DNA of 33,564 nucleotides from Bacteriovoracaceae bacterium UBA7317 (GCA_002474345.1 DKQD01000205.1:15065-48628); one strand, 5' to 3'. Positions 1 to 8,686 are shown, numbered from the stretch's first letter. Notes: generated from the sequence alone by a model not told the origin. A program made the numbers and translations.

Positions 1-41
1 CACCCTTTTTTTATTTCTTATTTTTTTATTTTATCTTTTAA

Positions 42-842
42 TTATAGTGAAACACCAAGGTTTAGTCCCATCCAAGGAAGAACACCTTCTTCTCCAGGAA
101 GTAAAGCGTGCTTAACCTCAGGTGTTAGTTCTTCTGAGAAATACTGAACCCCACCTAAAACCTGAATGTTAAACTTATTCCAAAACCATCCATAACCAAC
201 TCCTAAATTTCCATAAAAAGATGACTTTTTAGTAATTCCGCTCAGGTCATTGTTTTCAAATTTTGTTAGGTTTGTAGCGTCTATTCTCATCATTCCAACT
301 TCTGTCTGGAGAATGAAACTATCAGTGAAAGCCGGTCCATTAAAGAAAAGGTTGTATCTTAAACCAACCGATTGTCCGATTAGATCGGTAATGTCTCCAC
401 TTTCTGAGTTCTCAATTGATGAATTTAAAAATGAAGTCTTTAAACCCCAAGAAGTTTTTCTTGTTAATTTGAAATCGGCACCTAGTTCAAAAGAGCCAAA
501 AACCGCTCCTACGGGACTTGTGTAGAAGTTCTTTGTTTTCAAAACTTTTTCGTCTTCTAAAACTACTTTAGTCTCGACTTGTTCAAGTCTTACTCTACTT
601 TTCACTCTTGGTCTGAAAACATTTCTTCTTTTTCTTCTAATGATCCTCTTTTCTACTTCAGAAGGCCTTTCTTCAAAGCTATCCTCATTTTCGTAGTGGT
701 CATAAGAACTTTCGTAAGACCTTTCAACTCTATCATTTTCATAAGAATCTTCTTGATGATAAGAGTCTTCTAGAAAAGAGTATGCACCTGTTGATGCTGT
801 TAATATGGACGCTATAAGTCCTAATTTCATCCATTGTTTCAT
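42..842 (-). CDS. Outer membrane beta-barrel protein, probable
   Basis: A 266-residue secreted protein. Residues 1-22 form a signal peptide (MKQW start, hydrophobic core, then SFLED). Residues 23-100 are a charged Ser/Tyr/Glu-rich linker that ends in a very basic patch (KRIIRRKRR, about residues 66-74). Residues 105-266 show alternating polar/aromatic strands ending in a hydrophobic residue (LGVSL), as expected for an OmpA-like or OmpW-like 8-stranded barrel. The start has a good ribosome binding site (AGGGGG, 6-7 bases upstream). It is divergent from a second protein of the same layout at 1267. I recognise no specific family, so porin, adhesin anchor or structural OMP are all possible. The barrel call is from the strand pattern only. 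Confidence 0.6.
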   Translation of the reverse strand: MKQWMKLGLIASILTASTGAYSFLEDSYHQEDSYENDRVERSYESSYDHYENEDSFEERPSEVEKRIIRRKRRNVFRPRVKSRVRLEQVETKVVLEDEKVLKTKNFYTSPVGAVFGSFELGADFKLTRKTSWGLKTSFLNSSIENSESGDITDLIGQSVGLRYNLFFNGPAFTDSFILQTEVGMMRIDATNLTKFENNDLSGITKKSSFYGNLGVGYGWFWNKFNIQVLGGVQYFSEELTPEVKHALLPGEEGVLPWMGLNLGVSL

Positions 843-1266
843 AGATTTCCCCCTGCGTTTGATGATTTCCTAATGAATCATCAATGATCGTTTGCCTCTT
901 TATAAGCAATTCCCATGCCAAGAAGACACAAAGCGCAAAGGCTAACAAAATGTTGAAATTACTCTACAGAGAAAACAAGCATTTTAAAAAGTATCAAGGA
1001 AGTGGATAAAGTTTAAACAGTTGACTAAAAATAATACATTACACCGAAACCCAAAAGATAAATAAAATTTATGTTTAATATCAACTTATTTTGTAAACTT
1101 TGGCTGAAATCCATCATTTTTTTGTTTCTTTCTTATGAAACTCATGACATTAAATTTCCCATTAATTCCTCCATACTGGTCACAAGACTTATAGTTGGAG
1201 ATAAGAAAGCAACACTATAAGTTAAAAAACTAATAATTCAAAATTTATCTAAGAGAGAATATTCCT
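843..1266. other. 424-bp divergent intergenic region between two OMP genes
   Basis: This stretch separates two divergently transcribed outer-membrane protein genes and should hold both promoters. I see no convincing -35/-10 pair, no RNA gene and no ORF with a ribosome binding site. The one clear structure is the 9-bp inverted repeat at 1187-1222, listed separately. Confidence 0.5.
1187..1222. repeat. 9-bp perfect inverted repeat upstream of OMP gene
   Basis: The arms ACTTATAGT (1187-1195) and ACTATAAGT (1214-1222) are perfect inverted copies separated by 18 bases, 44 bases before the ATG at 1267. It could be a dimeric repressor operator or a 5'-UTR hairpin. No T-run follows it, so it is not a terminator on the plus strand. 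Confidence 0.4.
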
Positions 1267-2232
1267 ATGAACAACTTGAGATTATTCCTTTCCTTATCCC
1301 TTGCATTTATTATTTTTTCCGAAAACTCCCACGGTAACTATAAGACCTACACATACACCTCTTCACCCATTGAGGTAGGCAAACAGAGAAAAGAAAGGGG
1401 TCATCGATACTCTAACGATTATAGAGGCCAGAGAAAAAAGCTAGAGGCAAGAAACGACAGAACTATAAAGAATGAAATCGAAAATATCCGCCTAGGCGAA
1501 GAGAGGAAGCTTTCAGGCAAAATAAAAAAGGCTTTCAGAAACATCAAAGGTGATCAAAACGGATTTAGAGTTCGCACAACAAATGTCTCAACTGCAATTC
1601 ATCAAAATTACCCTTTAGATGAAGAAAAAGAAGGGCCTTACTTTGCAACACCAAATCCTTTTCTAAGCAGAATGAAATTCTCTCCCTATTTCGGCGTATC
1701 ACATTTAAAAGGATCCCTCGGCGAATACCAAAGTGATATGGTTATTGGAGGGAACCTTGAAACAGCAGTTAATCCTTTTTTGTCCGTATCCATAGGGCTA
1801 AACTACTTTAACGTAAACCTCCCAGATTCTTTAGAAACACATAGCTGGAATGACCTTAGAGGGACAAAATTAAGCAAACTTGGACTTGAAATTGGTCCTA
1901 AGATCTTTATCATTTCAAAAAACAACTTGAGACCATATTTGGGTGTGAATATTGGCCTAAATCAAATGAGCCTTAAAAAAGATATGAGCCTAAATGAAGC
2001 TGGTTATTATAGTAGCCCAATGAAAGTTTCTTTTGACTCATTATTTTGGGGATTAAGAGTAGGCACTGAATATTACTTTAATGAATCTATGGGCCTGAAT
2101 GCTTTTGTTAATTACTCTTGGCAGCAAGGGGATTCAGCAGCATCACCAAACGTAGAGTTTCAAAACCACGTTGACCTTATTAAAAAAGCGAAAATGAGGT
2201 CTATCAACTTTGGAATGGTTATTCTTCTCTAA
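1267..2232 (+). CDS. Outer membrane beta-barrel protein, probable
   Basis: A 321-residue secreted protein. Residues 1-23 are a signal peptide (MNNLRLFLSL, cleavage near NSHG). Residues 24-130 form a highly charged, Arg/Lys/Glu-rich linker. Residues about 133-321 read as a barrel of alternating hydrophobic strands (SPYFGVSHL, LSVSIGLNYF, LGLEIGPKIF, LRPYLGVNIG, FWGLRVGTEYYF) and end in a hydrophobic strand. The layout of signal, charged linker and barrel matches the divergent neighbour at 42-842, so the two may be distant paralogues or partners. The start is supported by AAGAGAG about 9 bases upstream. No specific function is recognised. Confidence 0.6.
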   Translation: MNNLRLFLSLSLAFIIFSENSHGNYKTYTYTSSPIEVGKQRKERGHRYSNDYRGQRKKLEARNDRTIKNEIENIRLGEERKLSGKIKKAFRNIKGDQNGFRVRTTNVSTAIHQNYPLDEEKEGPYFATPNPFLSRMKFSPYFGVSHLKGSLGEYQSDMVIGGNLETAVNPFLSVSIGLNYFNVNLPDSLETHSWNDLRGTKLSKLGLEIGPKIFIISKNNLRPYLGVNIGLNQMSLKKDMSLNEAGYYSSPMKVSFDSLFWGLRVGTEYYFNESMGLNAFVNYSWQQGDSAASPNVEFQNHVDLIKKAKMRSINFGMVILL

Positions 2233-2258
2233 TTTAACTAAAAAAGTTACCTCCTTTT

Positions 2259-4088
2259 CTAAAGGGGAAAGTCTTTAAAATCGCTTAGACTGACCCCTTT
2301 AAGAACCCTTTCTCTACCATTCTTAAAAGTAATCATTGTCTTATAAATTAATAGAGATCTATTAAGAGTACTAAAGACTCGTGTTCTAAATTTAAAATCA
2401 CTACGAAAGGAAGTTATTTTTCGCTCCCTGTGATCCCATGAATCCTTAAAGAAGTAATCGACGCGTTCTATTTCTGAAAGATGTCTTTTTGATGCATTTA
2501 AATAAACCATAAATTTAAATACAGGTCGCTCAAAAAAATAAAGAAGACCTTGATCTTTTTTTACCCTGACCCCTACCTTGATTGAAGATTGGTTTTCCTT
2601 TTCTTTATAGATCCTTCTCTCCTCTAGGATCTTATAAGGAACATCACATTGAATTTCTTTTTTTTCGAGTGAACCATTTTTTAATTTTAGTAAGATAAGT
2701 AGTGTATGACTTTTTTTAGTCGTAACAAGTCTTGTGTGGAAAGGGCCCTCCTCCTTATCTATTCTGGCATTTGGATCTGATAAAAGAGAGTAGTTAACAG
2801 ACTTTATTTCCTCGAGGCTTTTGCTCTGGCCTAACAATTTGATCGAATAGATAAAGCGATCCATCAATTTATCGTAAACTATATTGTAGTCTACAAAAAT
2901 TTTATCAAGCTCAAAACCTTGGTCATTCCTATTAGGAAGCATATTTTTTGCTTGAAACCGAAATTCTTTTTTTATTTTATTGCCATCCTTTAAATAAACT
3001 TCAATAAACCCTTCAAAAATAGAATTTGGTACTGAAAAAACTTTTTTAAAAGAATGCTTTCTATTTAATGCTTTAATGACTCTTAATTGACCTCTTTGAA
3101 AAAATGAATAATTAACCTTAGAAATATTATTAAAGTCTCTAAAAGACTTTAACTCAAGCTCCAGAGAAAAAGTATAATGATTACCAAAGTCCGGGTAATC
3201 ATAGCGACCTTTAATGATTATATCTTCCTTAGAAAAAGATCTTGCTCCGTTTCCTTTAGAAAATAATTCTTCGTAAAGGTGAAAAAATTCGTTCTTTAAA
3301 TATTCCAAAATTGATGACATCTTAATAGCACCATTCATAGGACCGCGACCATCGTAATTATCATTAACACTTCTGTACTCAACGTTAAGAAGTCCCATAA
3401 CCTTTTTTGAATTTTTATCAAAAATAGGAGCACCTGATGAACCTTGCAAAATATCTGCATCATGAAAAAATTTATCTGATTCTTCTAATTTTTCACCGAA
3501 TAGAGAACTGTCCAGAACTTTTCCAATGGACCTCTTTTTTGTAGGAAAACAATTTTCATTAGAAAAGTAGTCGCAATTTTGATGAATAATGTAGAGTGCA
3601 GTCCCAATCGATGGAGGTTGCTCTTCCAGAGAAACCCAACCAAATATTTTTCCCGGGTTTCCATTACATTCGAGGATTGAAAAATCAAGCTCACTGTCAG
3701 TCGCTATAATTTTATCGCACGATATTGCTGACCGTTTATTTAAGCCTGGAGTGAAAGAACTATTTGAGTCGTAACCAAAAATGGCTTTTATACCACTGGC
3801 CTCTTTTTGATCTTTAACACAATGGTTATTTGTCATTAACCACTTTTCACTAATCATAAAACCAGTACAACGTCCCATGAATAAGCTACTTTTTGGAATT
3901 AGTAACAATGCCACCCTAGGGTCACTGCTACCCACCCAATTCAAATCATTAACGATAACGTTGCTTAAGTTTCCATCTTCTTTAAAATCTGTATCAAAGA
4001 GGTAAATTAAACGTTGTTCACCACAAGATACACATAAAAGGATCATAATTATAAGTTTAATGATTCTTAAATTACAAAAATGATTCAT
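2259..4088 (-). CDS. Trypsin-like serine protease with three C-terminal pYEATS-like domains, putative lipoprotein
   Basis: 609 residues. A hydrophobic N-terminus ends in CVSC (Cys22), an atypical lipobox, so the mature protein is probably lipid-anchored or secreted. Residues about 50-270 form an S1/V8-like trypsin fold with a full triad: His89 (TNNHC), Asp135 (ELDFSIL) and Ser218 (GSSGAP). Three repeats of about 95 residues follow at roughly 290-383, 395-485 and 500-600. Each has a core of the form I-x-x-V-x-Y (ISKVNYSF, IKSVNYSL, IERVDYFF) and later a hydrophobic strand plus K-[DN]-G (YLKDG, KLKNG, TFKNG). That pattern resembles prokaryotic YEATS domains (immunoglobulin-like beta sandwich). 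The protease call is firm and the YEATS call is inference. It converges on the OMP gene at 1267 and is divergent from the gene at 4227. Confidence 0.75.
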   Translation of the reverse strand: MNHFCNLRIIKLIIMILLCVSCGEQRLIYLFDTDFKEDGNLSNVIVNDLNWVGSSDPRVALLLIPKSSLFMGRCTGFMISEKWLMTNNHCVKDQKEASGIKAIFGYDSNSSFTPGLNKRSAISCDKIIATDSELDFSILECNGNPGKIFGWVSLEEQPPSIGTALYIIHQNCDYFSNENCFPTKKRSIGKVLDSSLFGEKLEESDKFFHDADILQGSSGAPIFDKNSKKVMGLLNVEYRSVNDNYDGRGPMNGAIKMSSILEYLKNEFFHLYEELFSKGNGARSFSKEDIIIKGRYDYPDFGNHYTFSLELELKSFRDFNNISKVNYSFFQRGQLRVIKALNRKHSFKKVFSVPNSIFEGFIEVYLKDGNKIKKEFRFQAKNMLPNRNDQGFELDKIFVDYNIVYDKLMDRFIYSIKLLGQSKSLEEIKSVNYSLLSDPNARIDKEEGPFHTRLVTTKKSHTLLILLKLKNGSLEKKEIQCDVPYKILEERRIYKEKENQSSIKVGVRVKKDQGLLYFFERPVFKFMVYLNASKRHLSEIERVDYFFKDSWDHRERKITSFRSDFKFRTRVFSTLNRSLLIYKTMITFKNGRERVLKGVSLSDFKDFPL

Positions 4089-4226
4089 CCTAAAAGATCC
4101 TATTTTAAATACATTTATTTCTTGTGCCTAAATAGCGATTTAAGTAATCTAAAGTCCATGAATTAAAGTGTCTATTTCTTTCAACTATATGCAGACAGAA
4201 AAACCTCCCAAAAAGGGACTTAACAT

Positions 4227-4856
4227 ATGAAAAAAAATATCAATATCTTTAAGAATTTTGGTTTGATTTTAATGATTGTTATTTCAGGTTCCTGTAAAGA
4301 GGTTAAAAACTTTTTTTTAAACAAGGAAAATACTTCAACTAATATTCCAACCGATAATGAAATCATTAAGGCACTTCATGGAGAGATTTCTAAAAAGCAT
4401 TTTGAAATTGCGCTTTTATCCAAAAAGCTTAAATCTCTTAGTACAATAAATATCAAAAGAGACAAGTTTGAAAAAGGTAGCATAATTCAATCATCCCATA
4501 AAGAAACTTGCCAAGGCCTTCATATAGATCTTGTCCAAAAGACTAAGAAGAACTGTTCTTTGAAAATAAGTCAAAGTAAAAAAGAGGTACCCTATACCCA
4601 CTGCTTAAAATCAATAAAAACTAGCTCAACTAATTGTAAGAAATGGGTTAGACCCCTCTTTTTTGCAAAGTATTGTCAAAAAAGCTCAGTGAAAAGACGC
4701 GACAAAGACCGCATTTTTCTAAACTTACCCAAAGACCATAGTTTTAAAACTTCATTAAAAATAGAGTTATGCCAAATCGAAGGGGAGAATAATTATTCTT
4801 TAAGGCAATTTAAATTAAACGGGGAAGCTCTTCCCCTACACGTCCAAAAGATTTGA
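4227..4856 (+). CDS. Cys-rich putative lipoprotein, function unknown
   Basis: 209 residues. The N-terminus has a basic start (MKKNINIF), a hydrophobic stretch and SGSC near residue 23, an imperfect lipobox, so export and perhaps lipidation are likely. The mature part has six further Cys residues, most of them between residues 94 and 150, and is Lys-rich; disulfides in the periplasm are plausible. It is divergent from the protease gene at 2259-4088 with 138 bases between them. AAGGGA precedes the ATG by about 9 bases. Its last 47 bases overlap the 3' end of the opposite-strand gene at 4810-5292. I recognise no family. Confidence 0.6.
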   Translation: MKKNINIFKNFGLILMIVISGSCKEVKNFFLNKENTSTNIPTDNEIIKALHGEISKKHFEIALLSKKLKSLSTINIKRDKFEKGSIIQSSHKETCQGLHIDLVQKTKKNCSLKISQSKKEVPYTHCLKSIKTSSTNCKKWVRPLFFAKYCQKSSVKRRDKDRIFLNLPKDHSFKTSLKIELCQIEGENNYSLRQFKLNGEALPLHVQKI

Positions 4857-5292
4857 ATGTATCATTTTTTAAATAAGTATTACTGAAAAACTGTTTAAGA
4901 AGGTACTTACAGTAAAGTGGACCTTTCTTTCTGGAGTAAAACTTAAGCATATTTTTTAATTGTCGAGAAAACTGTCCTTTATTCAATTTAGCTCCATTTT
5001 GCTCCATCATTTTCATCCCACACCAAAAGGAAAAAATAAACTTTCTTTGAGAAAAATGATTTCCTTCGTATAAGTGGTAGGTCAAATAAGCTGCTTTTGT
5101 TGCAAGGACTTCCTTGGGGTTTAATCTTCTATCAATAGGCCATTCTTTTTTTAAAAAAGAACCCATTTTTCTCATATCAATAATATTAGATTGAACTATT
5201 TCCAAAGTATCATCAGTTGGCTCATCTTTAGACATCAATTTTGAGCAAAAATAATATATATCTGAAAGTTGTGGTTTTTTTATATAATTCAT
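4810..5292 (-). CDS. Hypothetical cytoplasmic protein
   Basis: 160 residues, mostly helical, without signal peptide or membrane segment. It is rich in aromatic and basic residues with scattered Cys. It starts 17 bases after the stop of the gene at 5310-5609, so the two are probably co-transcribed. No Shine-Dalgarno is visible before the ATG, which fits translational coupling to the upstream gene or a misplaced start. Its 3' end overlaps the 3' end of the plus-strand gene at 4227-4856 by 47 bases. Family not recognised. Confidence 0.5.
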   Translation of the reverse strand: MNYIKKPQLSDIYYFCSKLMSKDEPTDDTLEIVQSNIIDMRKMGSFLKKEWPIDRRLNPKEVLATKAAYLTYHLYEGNHFSQRKFIFSFWCGMKMMEQNGAKLNKGQFSRQLKNMLKFYSRKKGPLYCKYLLKQFFSNTYLKNDTFKSFGRVGEELPRLI

Positions 5293-5309
5293 TATTTCAA
5301 ATAAAAAGT

Positions 5310-5609
5310 TTAGCTAAAGGAGCTTCTTGTTTTTTTCTTTCCCTGAGAATGCTTTAATCTATCTTTTCTAAAAAGGGCGTTTTGCCTATCTTCATACTGC
5401 TGGTAAAGTTCTAAATAATTTATTTTAGCTGTATTTTTGTCCTTCATTCTCGCTTCTTTTTCAGCGAGTTTTAAGAAGTCCAGAATATTGTTTTCATTAA
5501 GAAATGTCTCTCTATAGACATCGTCTTCCTTCTCAAAGTATTGCTCCCTTTTATCCTTTTCTTGTTCTAATCTTTTTACAAGCTCTAAAAATTTTTTAGG
5601 ATCCAACAC
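5310..5609 (-). CDS. Small charged, helical hypothetical protein
   Basis: 99 residues starting at GTG with AAAGG six bases upstream. The whole chain is highly charged (LVKRLEQEKDKREQ and similar) and predicted helical or coiled-coil, with a basic Ser-rich tail (GKKKTRSSFS). No signal peptide. It is first in a probable two-gene unit with 4810-5292. No family recognised; a scaffold or regulator that binds a partner through its helix is a guess. Confidence 0.5.
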   Translation of the reverse strand: MLDPKKFLELVKRLEQEKDKREQYFEKEDDVYRETFLNENNILDFLKLAEKEARMKDKNTAKINYLELYQQYEDRQNALFRKDRLKHSQGKKKTRSSFS

Positions 5610-5848
5610 TTTTGCCTTTGTTTAAAAAAACTTTCTTTTCAATATAAGCTAAGCTACTAGACTAACGCCTAATATCAATGTTCTGCGCGTCAATTTTAGT
5701 AAACTTTATAGCTAACTTAGTCTTTTTTACATGCATTTTCATGACATTTCTCAACTTCTTACATAATTATTTTATAGTTCATTAAGACCTACAAGAAGTT
5801 TAATTGACGTCATACGCCTCTTTAGATTTATCTAGTGTAGGGAAATTT

Positions 5849-6775
5849 ATGTTAAAAAGTTTAAGTAAAAGCGAATGTCCAAAAGAAATTACTGAAATCG
5901 TCAACGAAGCTATCGACCGCCAGGTAATTTTCATTATTTGGCAGTCTAATAGAGGAAAAGACAACTTTATTAAAACAGGACAGATTTTAAAAAAGCATCA
6001 AGAAGATATTCAAGTTGAAGTTCATGATTACCACTCACAAAATAGTTTCCTTGAGGAAGAGTCTCTATCTCTAGATGATTTCATTTACTTTAGAAGCTCT
6101 TTTTATAGTTTTACTTTTAAAGCCTCCTTTATCTCAAATAGTGATGATAACTCTTTTTGGGTAAAAATACCTAGGGAAGCGTTACTAGTTGAAAAAAGAG
6201 AACACCCCAGAACACCCCTTAAATCCTATCATTGGAAGTCGAGTGAATTTGAAACCATAGAAAAAAAGTTCACTCCAAAGGATCAATTCCCTATTCCTGA
6301 CCAATGGGACCAATGGACAGAAGAGGGAAAAAAATATGAACAAGAACAAGAACAAGAACAAGAACAAGAAGGTAAAGAAGTAGACGAAGCTTTTGACCCG
6401 CTCATTGAAAGCTTTGAAGACTTCTCCTCTAAAGAAAGCGAAAGAGATGAGCCTCAACTCACTCCTTCAGTGCCCAGCTCGGAACCAATAAATGAAGGCA
6501 AAAACCTTAGCAAAAGTGGTAAAATGACAGGCTCAATTATAGAAATATCTCGAAAAGGAGCAACTCTCCTTACCGCTCAAAACCCTAATACTCCTTTTTT
6601 CAAGGACCAAATACTGCATTTTAACTTTATTGAGGGTGTCTTTGTAAATTCACCACCTCTAGAAGGTATAGTTAAGTCCTTAAGATCAGGTCGGCTCCAA
6701 AATGAAGAGAGGCGGCTCGATGAACCTTCAATTATTCAGTTAGGGCTTGAATTTAACCAGTTTATTGATATTTAG
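5849..6775 (+). CDS. YcgR-like PilZ-domain protein with a large acidic insertion
   Basis: 308 residues from the ATG at 5849, which has AGGGA just upstream; an in-frame TTG at 5804 would add 15 residues. Residues 1-115 resemble the YcgR-N beta domain that precedes PilZ. RxxxR is present (Arg117-Arg121, REHPR). The second PilZ motif comes only about 110 residues later as E-I-S-x-x-G (Glu232 to Gly237), with Glu in place of Asp/Asn. Between them lies an acidic, Gln/Glu-rich disordered stretch including (EQ)5. PilZ proteins of this type bind cyclic di-GMP and act as motility brakes or adaptors. Cyclic di-GMP binding is likely because RxxxR is intact, but unproven given the Glu and the insertion. 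Confidence 0.65.
   Translation: MLKSLSKSECPKEITEIVNEAIDRQVIFIIWQSNRGKDNFIKTGQILKKHQEDIQVEVHDYHSQNSFLEEESLSLDDFIYFRSSFYSFTFKASFISNSDDNSFWVKIPREALLVEKREHPRTPLKSYHWKSSEFETIEKKFTPKDQFPIPDQWDQWTEEGKKYEQEQEQEQEQEGKEVDEAFDPLIESFEDFSSKESERDEPQLTPSVPSSEPINEGKNLSKSGKMTGSIIEISRKGATLLTAQNPNTPFFKDQILHFNFIEGVFVNSPPLEGIVKSLRSGRLQNEERRLDEPSIIQLGLEFNQFIDI
6338..6370 (+). repeat. Hexanucleotide microsatellite (GAACAA)x5
   Basis: Five tandem GAACAA units plus a final GAA encode (Glu-Gln)5-Glu in the disordered insertion of the PilZ protein. The six-base unit keeps the frame, so slippage would change linker length without a frameshift. Confidence 0.85.
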
Positions 6776-6951
6776 CAGGTTTTTTCTAAAAATCCGTGAA
6801 ATAAAGATATGGTTTTTCAATAAAACTTGAACGAAAATGGCGCAGGTGGTAAAAAAATGATGTTTTAATTTAGTATTGAGCGGTGGTATCTTTTCGTAGT
6901 TATTTTAGATACAGAATCGCAAAGCAGAATAGTTTTTCGGGGGAAAACTTA

Positions 6952-8571
6952 ATGCCTAAAGAAACTTGGGGCGCAAAAGTACTTTATTTTGGAGAAGATC
7001 CTAGGTATCTGCAGGAGTTCATTAGCTATTGTAAAATTAACAAGCCTGAGTTGAATTTTCAGTCTTGCTATCATTATTTTAATGAAGAAGAAGAGCTTAG
7101 CGCATCTATAAACTCCATTTACAAGTTCCTCCCTCACGTTATCCTTTTGGATTTTTCAGGAAAGTCAAATAAAGCACTTTTAAAAATGAGTACTTTTCTA
7201 AGTAAACATTACCCTCTTAGAAAGATACCTACTATAGCCCTTATTAAGGACCTTAAAGACAACAAGGCGCTCATAAACCAAATTCTTCTTTCAGGTATCC
7301 ATTTTATCCAAAGAAAAGCCCCTGAGTTTTACAACCTGGGTTATTACCTTAAATGCCTCCTTACTCAATTTACTGGTGAGCGGATAAAAGCTCCTCACTA
7401 TTTTAAGGTTCCTTTTAATAAAAATGTGAAAGTTGAAACTATAATGAGGGTTAGCAACCTTGAAGAGAAAACCATTCACATAGAAACAAACTTTCCTTTC
7501 TCACCAGAACATCGAGTTGCTTTAGACACAAAGTTTGAAAATCAAGATAGTAAGGTTTTTTTGAAACCTATAAGACGCATAAGAGAGGACCTTCGCTACT
7601 CCTTTGATCAATCATATGATATGGAGTTTATTTGGGACTTAGACGAAGCTGCTGCTGAAAATCCAAACTTCGTGAAATCCTTAACTCCTATGATAAATAG
7701 TGAGGAACTCTTATACGAAAAAGTAATGCTACCTTTTACAAAAAAAAGATATGAGAAATATATCCAGTCCAAGCAACCGCTTATTTTTGAAAAGAAAAAA
7801 ACAAAAGTTCTTATTTTTGACAATAAACTCGGCATTATAGACCAAAAAGATAGAGATCTGAACGCTTATCCCTATGACTTCATTCTCCATGCTCACCTTG
7901 ACTCAAAATACTTACTTGTTCCCGAAGCCAAAGCAGATATCATAACAATTAGTTATGATGACGAGAGAGAAAAAGATGAAAAGAGTCAAGGCCCTAGGAT
8001 AAAGAAAAAATCCAATAACCTTGAGGTCATAAAAAACGTCATAAAAAGAGTTAATAGTATGAAAGGATATAGTCCTTTCATCATTATATATGACTATTCA
8101 GGCGACCCATATGCCCTACAAGAACTGGATTACCCAAAGCTTATTATAAAAGACTCTCCTTTTAACCTTGCTAGGCTTTTAGACCTTTGTTCCGTTTACG
8201 AACGAAAAGAAAAGTTAGTTAAAGCAAAAAGTGAAAAAAAACCAAAAAAGATTTTTCTCAACGGAAAATATAATGACAGTATTGCACACCTTAATTGGGA
8301 TATAAGTTTACAATACGTTTCAGAGACACACATAAAGTTCTCCTCTCCTTTACCAATACCCAACCTAACTGTTCTTAGCCTGGATTTTCCACCTAAACTC
8401 TATGTGACAGTTGTTGAAAAAAAGAGCATACAAGAATACTCTCTTGCGGACGAAAATGAATACATTGGTATCATTCATGGCCCTGGCGAAAAGGAAAAGA
8501 ATCAATTGAGAAAACTTCTAAATGAACAATATAAAGCGATTTCCTCACCCCCACCTGAACTTACACTCTAA
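6952..8571 (+). CDS. Tandem pseudo-receiver / PilZ-like signalling protein
   Basis: 539 residues from the ATG at 6952, which follows GGGGG by about 8 bases; an in-frame GTG at 6883 lacks a comparable site. Residues 8-125 read as a CheY-like receiver with acidic pair Glu15/Asp16, candidate phospho-acceptor Asp67 (LLDFS) and Lys122 (QRKAP), but without the usual Thr/Ser. Residues about 148-235 look like a degenerate PilZ barrel lacking RxxxR. Residues about 284-415 form a second receiver-like alpha/beta unit (TKVLIFD, ADIITISYDD, FIIIYDYS) and 432-510 a second PilZ-like unit. It lies 176 bases downstream of the YcgR-like gene. Domain calls are by pattern, so the protein is best treated as an uncharacterised signalling scaffold. 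Confidence 0.5.
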   Translation: MPKETWGAKVLYFGEDPRYLQEFISYCKINKPELNFQSCYHYFNEEEELSASINSIYKFLPHVILLDFSGKSNKALLKMSTFLSKHYPLRKIPTIALIKDLKDNKALINQILLSGIHFIQRKAPEFYNLGYYLKCLLTQFTGERIKAPHYFKVPFNKNVKVETIMRVSNLEEKTIHIETNFPFSPEHRVALDTKFENQDSKVFLKPIRRIREDLRYSFDQSYDMEFIWDLDEAAAENPNFVKSLTPMINSEELLYEKVMLPFTKKRYEKYIQSKQPLIFEKKKTKVLIFDNKLGIIDQKDRDLNAYPYDFILHAHLDSKYLLVPEAKADIITISYDDEREKDEKSQGPRIKKKSNNLEVIKNVIKRVNSMKGYSPFIIIYDYSGDPYALQELDYPKLIIKDSPFNLARLLDLCSVYERKEKLVKAKSEKKPKKIFLNGKYNDSIAHLNWDISLQYVSETHIKFSSPLPIPNLTVLSLDFPPKLYVTVVEKKSIQEYSLADENEYIGIIHGPGEKEKNQLRKLLNEQYKAISSPPPELTL

Positions 8572-8686
8572 TTTTTTTTAAAAAAACCTAAATATCTTGA
8601 TAGAGTCTCCATTTTTTTATAAAAATATTAAAGCCGTATACAATTTTTTTTGAATTAAAAAATAGAAGCTTAACAAAAGGTATTTT

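Noticed and set aside
739..948. 69-residue minus-strand ORF upstream of and overlapping the first OMP gene
   Set aside because: It starts at a TTG without a ribosome binding site and overlaps the start of a better gene in another frame.
2250..2266. Short hairpin at the convergent ends of the OMP and protease genes
   Set aside because: The stem includes a G-T pair, the loop is three bases and the T-run is separated by five bases, too weak to call as a terminator.
6185..6457. Minus-strand ORF rich in Phe and Leu
   Set aside because: It is the reverse of the Glu/Gln/Lys-rich PilZ insertion; its composition is an artefact of the repeat.
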